Positions 25,357-33,953 of a DNA stretch of 64,000 nucleotides are shown here, piece after piece. The notes beneath the pieces were generated by a model, which was given only the letters and a program-made list of their open reading frames with translations, was not told the DNA's origin and did no database searches. How positions within the stretch are numbered: position 1 is the stretch's first letter; each line of letters starts with the position of its first letter. The position numbers were made by a program, and so were the translations under genes. Location: the NCBI RefSeq assembly GCF_001517545.1, contig NZ_FBYA01000003.1:136128-200127 (forward strand), in the 5' to 3' direction. The DNA comes from Limnohabitans sp. Rim47. GTDB taxonomy: Bacteria > Pseudomonadota > Gammaproteobacteria > Burkholderiales > Burkholderiaceae_C.

Positions 25357-25992
25357 TCACTCGGGTGTGCTGTCCTCTGCGGCAGGTGCTTTGACGGGTC
25401 TTGGCGGTTTGGGTCGAGGGGGCTTGCTGGTGTGAATTTGAACCATGGCCTTTTCCATGTCGCCGGCCAGCAACAGCGGCAAAGACTTGACTGAGCGGTG
25501 AATGCTTTCTTCGATGGCTTTTCGGTGCTCCAGTATCGGCTTTTTGAGTACCCAACTGATCACTTCGGCCTTGTCGCCCGGATGGCCCACGCCAATGCGC
25601 AAACGCCAATAGTCTGCGGTGCCCAGTTGGGCATGGATGTCGCGCAGGCCGTTGTGCCCCGCGTGGCTGCCGCCCAGTTTGAGTTTGGCTTCACCCGGAA
25701 CAATGTCCAGTTCGTCGTGGGCCACCAGTATTTCTTGCGGCTGAATCTTGAAGAACCGGGCCAAGGCACTGACCGATTTACCCGACAGGTTCATGAAGGT
25801 CTGGGGTTCGAGCAACCACACCGTTTGGCCGTTAACGGTGGTGCGTGCCATTAGGCCATGGTAACTGCGCTCGGGCACCAGTGACACCTTGAGTTCGCGG
25901 GCGACCGCATCAATCCACCAAAAACCGGCGTTGTGGCGGGTGTCTTCGTATTCGTTGCCCGGGTTGCCCAGGCCGACTAAGAGTTTGATCAT
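25357..25992 (-). CDS. pth: Peptidyl-tRNA hydrolase
   Basis: Releases tRNA from peptidyl-tRNA dropped by ribosomes. The 211-residue protein starts MIKLLVGLGNPGNEYEDTRH, with the catalytic His in RHNAGF. The blocks PQTFMNLSGKSV and KLGGSHAGHNGLRD are intact. A Pro/Lys-rich tail after residue 185 (KPPRPKPPRPVKAP) extends beyond the usual fold. The rplY-pth order is conserved in many proteobacteria, but here a strong terminator lies between them, so pth may depend on readthrough or a weak promoter. Confidence 0.96.
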   Translation of the reverse strand: MIKLLVGLGNPGNEYEDTRHNAGFWWIDAVARELKVSLVPERSYHGLMARTTVNGQTVWLLEPQTFMNLSGKSVSALARFFKIQPQEILVAHDELDIVPGEAKLKLGGSHAGHNGLRDIHAQLGTADYWRLRIGVGHPGDKAEVISWVLKKPILEHRKAIEESIHRSVKSLPLLLAGDMEKAMVQIHTSKPPRPKPPRPVKAPAAEDSTPE

Positions 25993-26049
25993 GGTGCGTG
26001 ATTATCCTTGGCACTCGGTGAGCCGGCATCAGTGCCTGTGCACCAAAGC

Positions 26050-26074
26050 AAAAGGCCCGCAGTGCGGGCCTTTT
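26050..26074 (-). terminator. Terminator after rplY
   Basis: Near-perfect palindrome AAAGGCCCGC-agt-GCGGGCCTTT (26051-26073) in the 114-bp rplY/pth spacer. Read on the minus strand it ends TTTTGC. The T-run is short, so termination may be partial. Confidence 0.65.
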
Positions 26075-26106
26075 GCAGGAAGGCGTTTCAGCCAAAGACG
26101 AGAAGA

Positions 26107-26736
26107 TTACTTCTTGCCTTTGCCCTTGCCTTTAGCGTCTGCAGGTGCAGCGGCCACAGGAGCTGCCACAACTTCTTCCACAGGAGCCACCGCAGTCACC
26201 AAGACTGGGTTTTTCTTGCCGTGGGTCACGGGCTTGCAGCCGGCGGGCAAAGTGATGTCGTTCAGGTGCAGCGACACGCCTTTGGTCAGGCCAGCCAAGT
26301 TCACAGCAATGAACTCGGGCAGGTTGGCGGGCAAGCAAGCGACTTCGATTTCGGTCACGACGTGGTTGATCGTGCACTTGTCGGTCTTGAAGGCTTCAGA
26401 CTCTTCTTCGCCGCTGAAGTGCAATGGCACTTTCATGTGCAAAGTGGTGTTGGCATCAACGCGCTGGAAGTCGATGTGTTGCACCAATTGCTTGTAGGGA
26501 TGCATCTGGTAGTCACGCAGCAAAACCTGGGTGGACTTGCCGTCGAATTCCATATCCAGAATCGAAGCGTGGAAAGCTTCTTTTTTCAGGGCATGCCACA
26601 AAGCGTTGTGGTCCAGCTCGATGAGTTGAGGGGCCGATGTGGAACCGTAAACGATGCCAGGTGTGCGACCGGAATTGCGGAGACGGCGGCTCGCACCCGT
26701 GCCCTGCTTAGCGCGCTCAAAAGCGACAAATTTCAT
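26107..26736 (-). CDS. rplY: Ribosomal protein bL25 (Ctc/TL5-type)
   Basis: 5S rRNA-binding protein of the large subunit. The 209-residue form has the L25 N-terminal domain (MKFVAFERAKQGTGASRRLR and PGIVYG) and the longer CTC-type C-terminal beta domain (EVACLPANLPEFIAVNLAGL). It ends in a low-complexity Ala/Lys tail (APADAKGKGKGKK). The ribosome-binding site is AGAAGGAG. A hairpin lies just upstream of it, between this gene and prs. Confidence 0.96.
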   Translation of the reverse strand: MKFVAFERAKQGTGASRRLRNSGRTPGIVYGSTSAPQLIELDHNALWHALKKEAFHASILDMEFDGKSTQVLLRDYQMHPYKQLVQHIDFQRVDANTTLHMKVPLHFSGEEESEAFKTDKCTINHVVTEIEVACLPANLPEFIAVNLAGLTKGVSLHLNDITLPAGCKPVTHGKKNPVLVTAVAPVEEVVAAPVAAAPADAKGKGKGKK

Positions 26737-26750
26737 ACATTTCTCCTTCT

Positions 26751-26777
26751 AGGGTCCACCGCGACCAGTGCGACCCT
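26751..26777 (-). promoter_or_regulatory. Leader hairpin before rplY
   Basis: On the minus strand AGGGTC and GACCCT close a stem with an inner CAC/GTG pairing, ending directly before the rplY Shine-Dalgarno sequence. It sits after the prs terminator. Position suggests a role in translation control, but that is inference. Confidence 0.35.
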
Positions 26778-26781
26778 GACT

Positions 26782-26815
26782 CAAAAAAGCCAGCCAGTCC
26801 ACAAGGACGGCTGGC
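26782..26815 (-). terminator. Terminator after prs
   Basis: Minus-strand stem CCAGCCGTCC/GGACTGGCTGG (one bulged base, loop TTGT) followed by six T, in the spacer between prs and rplY. Confidence 0.8.
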
Positions 26816-26835
26816 CGCGGTTGGCCTTTTTCCGA

Positions 26836-27813
26836 TCAGCTTGGATCGGAGAACAGGCTCATCACCGACTCACCGTGCGCAATCCGGTTGATCGTTTCGG
26901 CGATCAGCGGAGCCACGGAGAGTTGGCGAATCTTGGCACACGCTGCGGCTTCTGCCGACAACGGGATGGTGTTGGTGACCACGACTTCGTCGAGGGCTTC
27001 ACCCTTAGCGATGCGGTCGATGGCCGGACCCGAGAAAATCGGGTGCGTGCAATAGGCGTAGACCTTTTTGGCGCCACGCTCTTTGAGCACTTCGGCCGCT
27101 TTGACCAAGGTGCCTGCCGTGTCGATCATGTCGTCCATGATGACGCAATTGCGGCCGTCGATCTCGCCAATCACGTGCATGACTTCGCTCACGTTAGCCT
27201 TGGGGCGGCGCTTGTCGATGATGGCCAAGTCGCAGCCAAGCTGCTTGGCCAAGGCGCGTGCACGCACCACACCGCCAACGTCTGGTGATACAACGATCAG
27301 GTCGTCGTAGTTTTGTTGGCGCAGGTCACCCAACAAAACAGGTGACGCATAAATATTGTCGACCGGAATGTCAAAGAAGCCCTGAATCTGGTCGGCGTGC
27401 AAGTCCATGGTCAAGACGCGGTCAACGCCAACGGCTTGCAGCATGTTCGCGACCACTTTGGCCGAAATCGGCACGCGGGTAGAGCGTGGGCGACGGTCTT
27501 GACGGGCGTAACCAAAGTAAGGAATGACGGCACTGATGCGACCTGCCGAAGCGCGTTTGAGCGCGTCGACCATGATCAGCAGTTCCATCAGGTTTTCGTT
27601 GGTCGGCGCGCAGGTGGACTGGACCACAAACACTTCGCGCGCGCGGACGTTTTGTTTGAGCTCGACAGTGACTTCACCGTCAGAGAAACGACCCACATCG
27701 ACGGCACCGAGCTGTGTGCCCAAGCAACGGGCAATTTCGGCAGCCAAGACGGGATTGGCATTGCCGGTAAACAGCATGAATTCGGGGGGGAGTGAAGCAG
27801 GCTGCATGTGCAT
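26836..27813 (-). CDS. prs: Ribose-phosphate pyrophosphokinase (PRPP synthetase)
   Basis: Makes PRPP from ribose 5-phosphate and ATP for nucleotide, His and Trp synthesis. At 325 residues it shows FSDGEVTVELKQNVRAREVF, the flexible-loop segment PYFGYARQDRRPRSTRVPIS, and the PRPP-binding loop CVIMDDMIDTAGT. ATGs at 27813 and 27807 are close; either is possible. The gene follows tRNA-Gln and ispE on the same strand, an order common in Burkholderiales and Neisseriales. Confidence 0.96.
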   Translation of the reverse strand: MHMQPASLPPEFMLFTGNANPVLAAEIARCLGTQLGAVDVGRFSDGEVTVELKQNVRAREVFVVQSTCAPTNENLMELLIMVDALKRASAGRISAVIPYFGYARQDRRPRSTRVPISAKVVANMLQAVGVDRVLTMDLHADQIQGFFDIPVDNIYASPVLLGDLRQQNYDDLIVVSPDVGGVVRARALAKQLGCDLAIIDKRRPKANVSEVMHVIGEIDGRNCVIMDDMIDTAGTLVKAAEVLKERGAKKVYAYCTHPIFSGPAIDRIAKGEALDEVVVTNTIPLSAEAAACAKIRQLSVAPLIAETINRIAHGESVMSLFSDPS

Positions 27814-27854
27814 TCCAGCGATCAGAAAAAAGGGCCTGTACGAATGAACGTATT

Positions 27855-27931
27855 TGGCAGGGGAAGAAGGACTCGAACCTTCGCATGCTGGAATCAAAAT
27901 CCAGTGCCTTAACCAACTTGGCGACTCCCCT
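27855..27931 (-). tRNA. tRNA-Gln (anticodon TTG)
   Basis: Minus-strand gene of 77 nt with encoded CCA (27857-27855). Acceptor AGGGGAG pairs with TTCCCCT including a G-T pair. The anticodon stem CTGGA/TCCAG encloses TTTTGAT, giving TTG for CAA codons. It sits between ispE and prs on the same strand, with about 35-40 bp on each side. Confidence 0.95.
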
Positions 27932-27965
27932 ACACGGGTTGACCGCTAAAACAGCGATCTACCGA

Positions 27966-28817
27966 TCAACTATCGCTGGACGCCCAGCCCAATAAAGGGT
28001 GAACTTCCATATTGCTGCATTTGCGCATTTGCCAGTGGTCTGGGACCGGACTCGGCGTCATGCCTGTTGTGCAATGTGCGAACACTGCACTGCCAGAACC
28101 CGTCATCTTGCTATTCATGCCTGCTTTAGAAAGCACTTGAAGTGCTTTAGAAACATCAGGACAAATTGCTTGAGCAACAGGTTGCAGATCATTGTGACCG
28201 AAGTCATATGGCGCTGCAGCGAAGACCGAAATTATAGCAGGCTTTGTGGCGCGTTGAAGCGCTGGGTGCGTAAAAATTTGAGAAGTCTCAACACCTGAGT
28301 CGGGTTTGAGCACCCAAAACTGCGCCGGCGGCAAGGAAATCGGGGTGATTTGCTCGCCCACGCCCTCTACCCAGGCGTTGTGTCCACGCAAGAAAAAAGG
28401 CACGTCTGCACCCAGTTGCAGCCCCAGTTTTTCGAGTGCGGGAAGGCCCAGCTTCAATTCCCACAGCTGGTTGAGTGCCAGCAGGCATGTGGCTGCGTCA
28501 GAAGACCCGCCGCCCATGCCAGCTTGGGCCGGAATCTGTTTTTCGACGGCGATGTGAGCGCCCTGTGTGCAGCCCGTGTGCCGTTGCAGCAGTCTGGCGG
28601 CGCGGGTGATCAGGTCGTCGGCAGGCAGAGCGATGGTCAGGTCTTCGCGACTGATGGTGCCGTCTGAGCGTTTTTCGAAGTGAAGGGTGTCGCACCAATC
28701 AATGAGCATGAACACCGATTGAAGCAGGTGATAGCCATCAGGGCGTTGGCCTGTGATGTGCAAAAACAAATTGAGTTTGGCCGGTGCAGGCACGTCGTTC
28801 AGCTGTTTCATGGGCAA
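27966..28817 (-). CDS. ispE: 4-diphosphocytidyl-2-C-methyl-D-erythritol kinase IspE
   Basis: GHMP kinase of the MEP isoprenoid pathway; ispH of the same pathway is at 16.4 kb. The 283-residue protein begins PAPAKLNLFLHITGQRPDGY. The GHMP ATP-binding glycine loop is QIPAQAGMGGGSSDAATCL, and the C-terminal MTGSGSAVFA motif is intact. The gene follows lolB by about 30 bp. Confidence 0.96.
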   Translation of the reverse strand: MPMKQLNDVPAPAKLNLFLHITGQRPDGYHLLQSVFMLIDWCDTLHFEKRSDGTISREDLTIALPADDLITRAARLLQRHTGCTQGAHIAVEKQIPAQAGMGGGSSDAATCLLALNQLWELKLGLPALEKLGLQLGADVPFFLRGHNAWVEGVGEQITPISLPPAQFWVLKPDSGVETSQIFTHPALQRATKPAIISVFAAAPYDFGHNDLQPVAQAICPDVSKALQVLSKAGMNSKMTGSGSAVFAHCTTGMTPSPVPDHWQMRKCSNMEVHPLLGWASSDS

Positions 28818-28846
28818 GATTGTCGTCAGCGTTTGGGCGAGACTGT

Positions 28847-29347
28847 TCAGCGGTCGAGCAGGACGCGCAAAACAGCTTCGGGGGCGGGCGTGCTTCTGCG
28901 CGCGGTCAAACGGCCTTCAGGGCGTGCGGAAAAGTCCACTTGCCAGCCGGGCACATCGGCGGCTTTTCCCTCCAGCCATTGAAACAGAGCGGCAATGGGC
29001 AAGTCTGTGCCCGTCAGACGTTGGCTCAGGCTTTGCAGGTTGCTGCTTTCGGTCTTGTCTTGACCTTGTTCTAACCAGGCGGCTTGGGGCGTCCAGCTGA
29101 GGCGTGCCAAGGTGGTTCCGATGGGGCTGAGCAAAGTCATTTGGCCTTGTTCGGCTGAGCCTTGCAGCTCAAAACTGGCGCTCCAACTCTGCGGTGGCGT
29201 GCTGAGCAGTTGCAGCGCCAGACGCCCGGACCAGAACGTCGTGGTGTCAGTGGCTTGGGGAGGCGGGGTGGCGCAGCCTGCCAAAGCGAGCATGCCAAAA
29301 CCACACACGCACAACCATGCTCGACGCTGCAGTGCGTTTCGCTTCAT
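28847..29347 (-). CDS. lolB: Outer-membrane lipoprotein receptor LolB
   Basis: Accepts lipoproteins from LolA and inserts them in the outer membrane; itself a lipoprotein. The 166-residue precursor has a signal segment ending in the lipobox LAGC (Cys25). The mature part has the LolB beta pattern FWSGRLALQLLSTPPQSWSA and LLSPIGTTLARLSW. It overlaps the upstream TPR gene by four bases. The lolB-ispE-tRNA-prs order supports the call despite low sequence conservation in this family. Confidence 0.9.
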   Translation of the reverse strand: MKRNALQRRAWLCVCGFGMLALAGCATPPPQATDTTTFWSGRLALQLLSTPPQSWSASFELQGSAEQGQMTLLSPIGTTLARLSWTPQAAWLEQGQDKTESSNLQSLSQRLTGTDLPIAALFQWLEGKAADVPGWQVDFSARPEGRLTARRSTPAPEAVLRVLLDR

Positions 29348-31077
29348 GGTTTGAAGTTAAAGCGTTTGAGGGTTTCAACCAGGGTTTCGTTGTCGGCTTT
29401 GAGCAGCAGGCCTTCGCGCCAGATGGTGCCAGCTTCACGGGTTTGGCCAGTGGTCCAGAGAACTTCGCCCAGGTGGGCTGCAATCTCGGCATCGGGCCTG
29501 GATTTGTAGGCAGCTTGCAAAATAGCCAAAGCCTCTTTGTGCTTGCCCTGACGGAACGTGACCCAACCCAGGCTGTCTTGAATGTAGGCGTCCTGAGGAG
29601 ATAACTGCACGGCTTTTTCGATCAACTGTTGTGCTTCGTCGAGGCGAATATTCCGGTCCGCCAGTGAGTAACCCAGTGCATTGAATGCGTGCGCGTCCTG
29701 AGGGGCTTTGGCCATGAGTTGGCGCAGCAGGGCTTCCATCTCGTCAACGCGTTTGAGTTTTTCGCAAATCAGGGCCAACTCGGAGATCATCTCGGTGTCA
29801 TCGGGTGTGTTGTCCAGCGCCGCTTTGACCAGTGCGTAAGCGGCTTGGGCTTCGCGGTGTTCACGCAGCCAGAACGATTGGGTCAAAACCTTGCGTCGGG
29901 CTTGTTCCGCGTTGGCAGGTTTGATCTGTGCCAGCACGTGCCGTGCTTCGTCCAGGCGACCTTGTTGGGCCAGAAGGGCGGCTTGTCGGCTGGCCAATTT
30001 GATGGGGTCTGCGCCAGCAGGCACTCGAGCCAGCCATTGGTTGGCACGTTCCAGTTGTCCATTCTTTTGAGCGATTTGTGCCAAAGCCATCAATGCTTCG
30101 GCCAGTCCGGCTTGGTGTTCTGGTGTTTTGCTGTTGGCGACGAGGTCCACATACTTTTCCAGGCGTTTTTCTGCCTCGGGCAGTTGGCCGTTTTCCAGCA
30201 ACACCAAGCCATGAATCAGCCAGCCTTCTGCGAAATCGGGGTGTTTGGCGTTGAGTTGCATCAGTTGCCCAACGGCCTCTGCAGAAAGCTGCAGGCTGAG
30301 CAAGGTCCGGGCATAGCCCAAGCGCAATTCAGGCACAACATCGGTTTTCATGGCCGCGTCGACCATCGGTTTGAGGCTGCTGTTGGCGCTGACCATCAAA
30401 CTCAGGGCCAGTACCAATGGGCCTGTGGCCTTGGGATCTGCTGCGTGTCCTTTGGTGGCAGCATCGACCGCGCGGCTAATTTGACCTGCGTCACGCCGCA
30501 TGCGGCCCACGGTTGTCCACGCAGAAGCAGACGTTTGGGGATGGTTGAGCGCTTGGGTCAAAGCTTTTTCGACCACATCAGAGGCTAACTGCTTGTCTTG
30601 CACCACACCAAACAAACGCGGCACTGAGGCAATGGCGCCTTGCTGCTCGTCGAGAGGTAGTTCATGAATGGATACCGCAAGGGCTTTGCCGGCTTCTTCG
30701 ATGCGGTTCAAGGCAAGCAAAATTTGAAGCACATAGCGGTTAGCTTCAATCGCAGTAGGGATTTCTCTTTTCCAGCTCTGTGCCGCCTGCAACGCGGCAT
30801 CGCCGGAGCGGGCTTGCAGTGCCATGTCGACGGCGCGTTGAAACAAGGCCGGGTCGCGGGTTTTACGGGCGGCGTCGAGCAGGATGGAAAAACCACTGCC
30901 TGGTGAGCCTTGGCGGACATTCAACTCACCCAGCAAGATTTGGTAAAACAAGACGGCGTCAAGGGCCGACTGTGGGGGTGGGGCCTGTGTTTGGGGTGCT
31001 GCAGGCTGCGCCCAAGCACCGACGACACACGAGGACAAGACAGCAAGTCGAAACCAGAATTTCATGTCGGCCATCAT
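29344..31077 (-). CDS. Tetratricopeptide-repeat protein, exported
   Basis: A 577-residue protein with a signal peptide (KFWFRLAVLSSCVVGAWAQP) and many TPR-like helices, clearest in the C-terminal part, e.g. AFNALGYSLADRNIRLDEAQ and AYIQDSLGWVTFRQGKHKEA. It is presumably periplasmic or outer-membrane associated and scaffolds protein contacts. It is coupled to lolB by an ATGA overlap, the usual neighbour in Burkholderiales, so a role near lipoprotein or envelope assembly is plausible but unproven. ATGs at 31077, 31074 and 31065 all fit; the last gives the cleanest signal peptide. Confidence 0.88.
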   Translation of the reverse strand: MMADMKFWFRLAVLSSCVVGAWAQPAAPQTQAPPPQSALDAVLFYQILLGELNVRQGSPGSGFSILLDAARKTRDPALFQRAVDMALQARSGDAALQAAQSWKREIPTAIEANRYVLQILLALNRIEEAGKALAVSIHELPLDEQQGAIASVPRLFGVVQDKQLASDVVEKALTQALNHPQTSASAWTTVGRMRRDAGQISRAVDAATKGHAADPKATGPLVLALSLMVSANSSLKPMVDAAMKTDVVPELRLGYARTLLSLQLSAEAVGQLMQLNAKHPDFAEGWLIHGLVLLENGQLPEAEKRLEKYVDLVANSKTPEHQAGLAEALMALAQIAQKNGQLERANQWLARVPAGADPIKLASRQAALLAQQGRLDEARHVLAQIKPANAEQARRKVLTQSFWLREHREAQAAYALVKAALDNTPDDTEMISELALICEKLKRVDEMEALLRQLMAKAPQDAHAFNALGYSLADRNIRLDEAQQLIEKAVQLSPQDAYIQDSLGWVTFRQGKHKEALAILQAAYKSRPDAEIAAHLGEVLWTTGQTREAGTIWREGLLLKADNETLVETLKRFNFKP

Positions 31078-31142
31078 AATCCAGCCACCTTTTAATCAAG
31101 TGCGTCCAGGGCAGATTGCCCTCTTGGGCGTCTACCCTTCGC

Positions 31143-31958
31143 ATGCCTGAACTCCCCGAAGTTGAAGTGACCCGTCGCAGTTTTGCGAACCGGATAGCCT
31201 CCGCCAAAATTTTGGCTTTGCACATGGGCAAACCCCTGCGCTGGCCTTTGGGGCTGTCACCTCAAAGCCTGGTGGGCCAGCAGGTGCTGGGTGTTCGCCG
31301 ACGGGGCAAATACCTTTTGCTCGATCTGGATCAGGGGCTGTTGTTGGTGCACCTGGGCATGTCGGGCAGCTTGAATTTTGCGCCCACTCAGCCCGAAGCC
31401 GGGCCTCATGACCACATGGATCTGGTCACCGACAAAGGGGTGTTGCGCTTGCATGACCCGCGCCGTTTTGGTGCGGTGGTCTGGGCTCCCTCAGAGGCCT
31501 CCCCCGAAGCACAAAAGTTGCTGGGGCGGTTGGGTGTGGAGCCGTTGAATGGCCAGTTTGATGTTGCCGCTTTTGCCGACGCCCTGAAAAAGCGCCAGTC
31601 CGCCATCAAGCAGGTGCTGTTGGCGGGCGATGTGGTGGTGGGGGTGGGCAATATTTATGCGTCCGAAGCTTTGTTCATGGCCGGTATCCGGCCGACCACC
31701 AAGGCGGCGCGTTTGTCCAGGCCGCGTGTGGCCAAGTTGCATGCCGCCATTGTTCAGGTGCTGAACCGCGCAGTAGAGCAAGGCGGCAGTTCACTCAAAG
31801 ATTTTGTCAGCGCCGAGGGCCGTACCGGCTACTTTCAGCTCGAGGCTGCCGTGTACGGCCGTGCGGGTGAGCCTTGCCGTGTCTGTGGCACCCCGATCCG
31901 GTCCATGCTGCAAGGCCAACGCACCACTTTTTATTGCCCCGTATGCCAGAAACCCTGA
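31143..31958 (+). CDS. mutM: Formamidopyrimidine-DNA glycosylase MutM (Fpg)
   Basis: Base-excision glycosylase that removes 8-oxoguanine opposite C. The 271-residue protein starts MPELPEVEVTRR, giving the catalytic Pro after Met removal and the adjacent Glu. It contains the H2TH region (GVGNIYASEALFMAGIRP). The C-terminal zinc finger has Cys pairs in CRVCG and CPVC. It ends in the overlap TGATG with mutY, making a single transcript for the oxidised-guanine repair pair. Confidence 0.97.
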   Translation: MPELPEVEVTRRSFANRIASAKILALHMGKPLRWPLGLSPQSLVGQQVLGVRRRGKYLLLDLDQGLLLVHLGMSGSLNFAPTQPEAGPHDHMDLVTDKGVLRLHDPRRFGAVVWAPSEASPEAQKLLGRLGVEPLNGQFDVAAFADALKKRQSAIKQVLLAGDVVVGVGNIYASEALFMAGIRPTTKAARLSRPRVAKLHAAIVQVLNRAVEQGGSSLKDFVSAEGRTGYFQLEAAVYGRAGEPCRVCGTPIRSMLQGQRTTFYCPVCQKP

Positions 31959-32995
31959 TGCGTCCACTCCAAGATTTGCCCGAAGGTTTTGCCCGTCGCA
32001 TGGTGGATTGGCAGCGCCAGCACGGCCGCCAAGGCTTGCCGTGGCAAAACACCCAAGACCCTTACCGCGTCTGGTTGTCCGAGATCATGTTGCAGCAGAC
32101 CCAAGTGACGACCGTGCTCGACTATTTCCCCCGGTTCTTGACGCGTTTTCCTGATGTGTCTGCTTTGGCGGCCGCACCACAAGATGATGTGTTGGCGCTG
32201 TGGAGTGGCTTGGGCTATTACAGCCGCGCGCGCAATTTGCACAAGTGTGCGCAAGAGGTGATGGGGCGCTTTGGCGGGGCGTTTCCCCGCCTTGCCGAAG
32301 ACCTGCAAACCCTGCCGGGCATTGGCCGCTCCACCGCTGCAGCGATTGCGGCGTTTTGCTTTCAGGAGCGTGCAGCGATTTTGGACGGCAATGTCAAACG
32401 CGTGCTGACCCGCGTGCTGGGCTATGGCGATGACTTGGCAGTGCTCAAAAATGAAAGGGCTTTGTGGGCTCTGGCGCAAGCATTGTTGCCAGAAAAACCA
32501 GTCGACATGCCGCGCTATACCCAGGCCCTGATGGATTTGGGTGCCACCGTTTGTTTGCCTCGCAAGGCGCAGTGCGAAGCGTGTCCGGTCAGCGGTTTGT
32601 GCCAGGCCAAAGCGCAGGGTGAGCCTCTGGCTTATCCCGTCAAGACCCGCAAACTCAAGCGTTCCAGCGCCACTTTGTGGTTGCTGTGGGCGGTCAATGC
32701 ACAGGGTCAGGTTTGGCTGCAAAAACGGCCCGACAAAGGCATCTGGGCGGGCTTGTTCAGTTTGCCGGTATTTGATTCAGAAGATGAATTGCTGGCGGCC
32801 TGGGCGCAAGGGCAAAGTGCGCATTACATGGCGTCGTGGAAGCATGTGTTGACCCACCGCGATCTTTATTTGCACCCCGTGCGGATGACGGGCAGTGCCA
32901 CGCATGCGCCAGTGTGCGAAGGGCAGTGGGTGGATGCCGATACTTGGCCCAATATGGGCTTGCCTGCCCCGATCAGGACTTTGTTGATGGCCTGA
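31958..32995 (+). CDS. mutY: A/G-specific adenine glycosylase MutY
   Basis: Removes adenine mispaired with 8-oxoguanine. From the ATG at 31958, which overlaps the mutM stop, it has 345 residues; an ATG at 31943 would add five. The helix-hairpin-helix LPGIGRSTAAAIAAF and catalytic Asp in ILDGNVKRVLTR are clear. The [4Fe-4S] loop has cysteines spaced C-x6-C-x2-C-x5-C (CLPRKAQCEACPVSGLC). A Nudix-like C-terminal domain senses 8-oxoG. It is convergent with rapZ. Confidence 0.96.
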   Translation: MRPLQDLPEGFARRMVDWQRQHGRQGLPWQNTQDPYRVWLSEIMLQQTQVTTVLDYFPRFLTRFPDVSALAAAPQDDVLALWSGLGYYSRARNLHKCAQEVMGRFGGAFPRLAEDLQTLPGIGRSTAAAIAAFCFQERAAILDGNVKRVLTRVLGYGDDLAVLKNERALWALAQALLPEKPVDMPRYTQALMDLGATVCLPRKAQCEACPVSGLCQAKAQGEPLAYPVKTRKLKRSSATLWLLWAVNAQGQVWLQKRPDKGIWAGLFSLPVFDSEDELLAAWAQGQSAHYMASWKHVLTHRDLYLHPVRMTGSATHAPVCEGQWVDADTWPNMGLPAPIRTLLMA

Positions 32996-33093
32996 CGCAC
33001 TTGTTAACTTGGCCCTGAATGATGCTGCGGATGTGCTTTTTGGCGCGGTCGTTGAGGTGCAAGCGCCAGTCACCGGATGACACTCGACCGGTT

Positions 33094-33951
33094 TCAGATG
33101 GCGTCAAGTTCGCGGTGCCGTTTGAGTGTGAGCCAGCGGGCTCCAAAGTTGTATGCCAATTGCTCGACCATGAAGACCGAGCGGTGTTGGCCCCCGGTGC
33201 AACCGATGGCCACCGTGACATAGCTGCGGTGATCGCGTTCAATGGCAGGAATCCATTGCTTGAGGAAGCCTTCAATCTGCAGCTGCATTTGAACGAATTC
33301 TTCTGACTGGCGCAGGTAAGCCTGCACAGGCTCATCACGTCCGGTCAAGGGTTTCAATGCGCTTTCGTAATGCGGATTGGGCAGCATGCGCACATCAAAT
33401 ACATAGTCTGCATCGGTGGGAATGCCGCGTTTGAAAGCAAAGGATTCAAACACCAGCGTCAGCTGGGCCAAGGGGGCGCTGACCAGGGTTTTGATGTAGG
33501 TTTGCAGTTGAGCAGAGCGCAGCAAACTGGTGTCAATGACGTGCGCGCGCTCGCGCAAGTCGGCCAGCAATTCGCGTTCGAACTCGATGGTTTCAAAAAG
33601 CGCTTTGTCACTTTGGGGCTTGCTGCCGCCCGACAAGGGGTGTTTGCGGCGCGTTTCTGAATAGCGGCGCTGCAAGGTGTCAGAGGTCGCATCCAAAAAC
33701 ACAGATTTAACCGTCATGCCCATGTCGCGCAGCAGGGCCATTTGCTCGGGCATCAGGTGCAATGAGTTGGCACTGCGCACATCGATGGCAATCGCCAAGC
33801 GTTGCTCTTTTTGTTGCTCTTCGAGTTTGACAAAGGGGATCAGTAACTCGGGGGGCAGGTTGTCGACGCAGTAGTAACCAGCGTCTTCAAGCGCGTGCAA
33901 GGCGACCGATTTGCCGGAGCCGGACATGCCGGTGATCAAGATGATGTCCAT
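33094..33951 (-). CDS. rapZ: RNase adapter protein RapZ (YvcJ family)
   Basis: P-loop protein that in E. coli controls RNase E cleavage of GlmZ and so amino-sugar synthesis. The 285-residue protein has Walker A ITGMSGSGKSVA at the N-terminus, LDATSDTLQRRYSETRRKHPL, and the C-terminal signature VAIGCTGGQHRSVFMVEQLA with FKRGIPTDADYVFDVR before it. It lies two bases after recN and not in the usual rpoN-PTS neighbourhood. RNase E is encoded 11 kb away in the same window, but any link is inference. Confidence 0.93.
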   Translation of the reverse strand: MDIILITGMSGSGKSVALHALEDAGYYCVDNLPPELLIPFVKLEEQQKEQRLAIAIDVRSANSLHLMPEQMALLRDMGMTVKSVFLDATSDTLQRRYSETRRKHPLSGGSKPQSDKALFETIEFERELLADLRERAHVIDTSLLRSAQLQTYIKTLVSAPLAQLTLVFESFAFKRGIPTDADYVFDVRMLPNPHYESALKPLTGRDEPVQAYLRQSEEFVQMQLQIEGFLKQWIPAIERDHRSYVTVAIGCTGGQHRSVFMVEQLAYNFGARWLTLKRHRELDAI

Positions 33952-33953
33952 GC

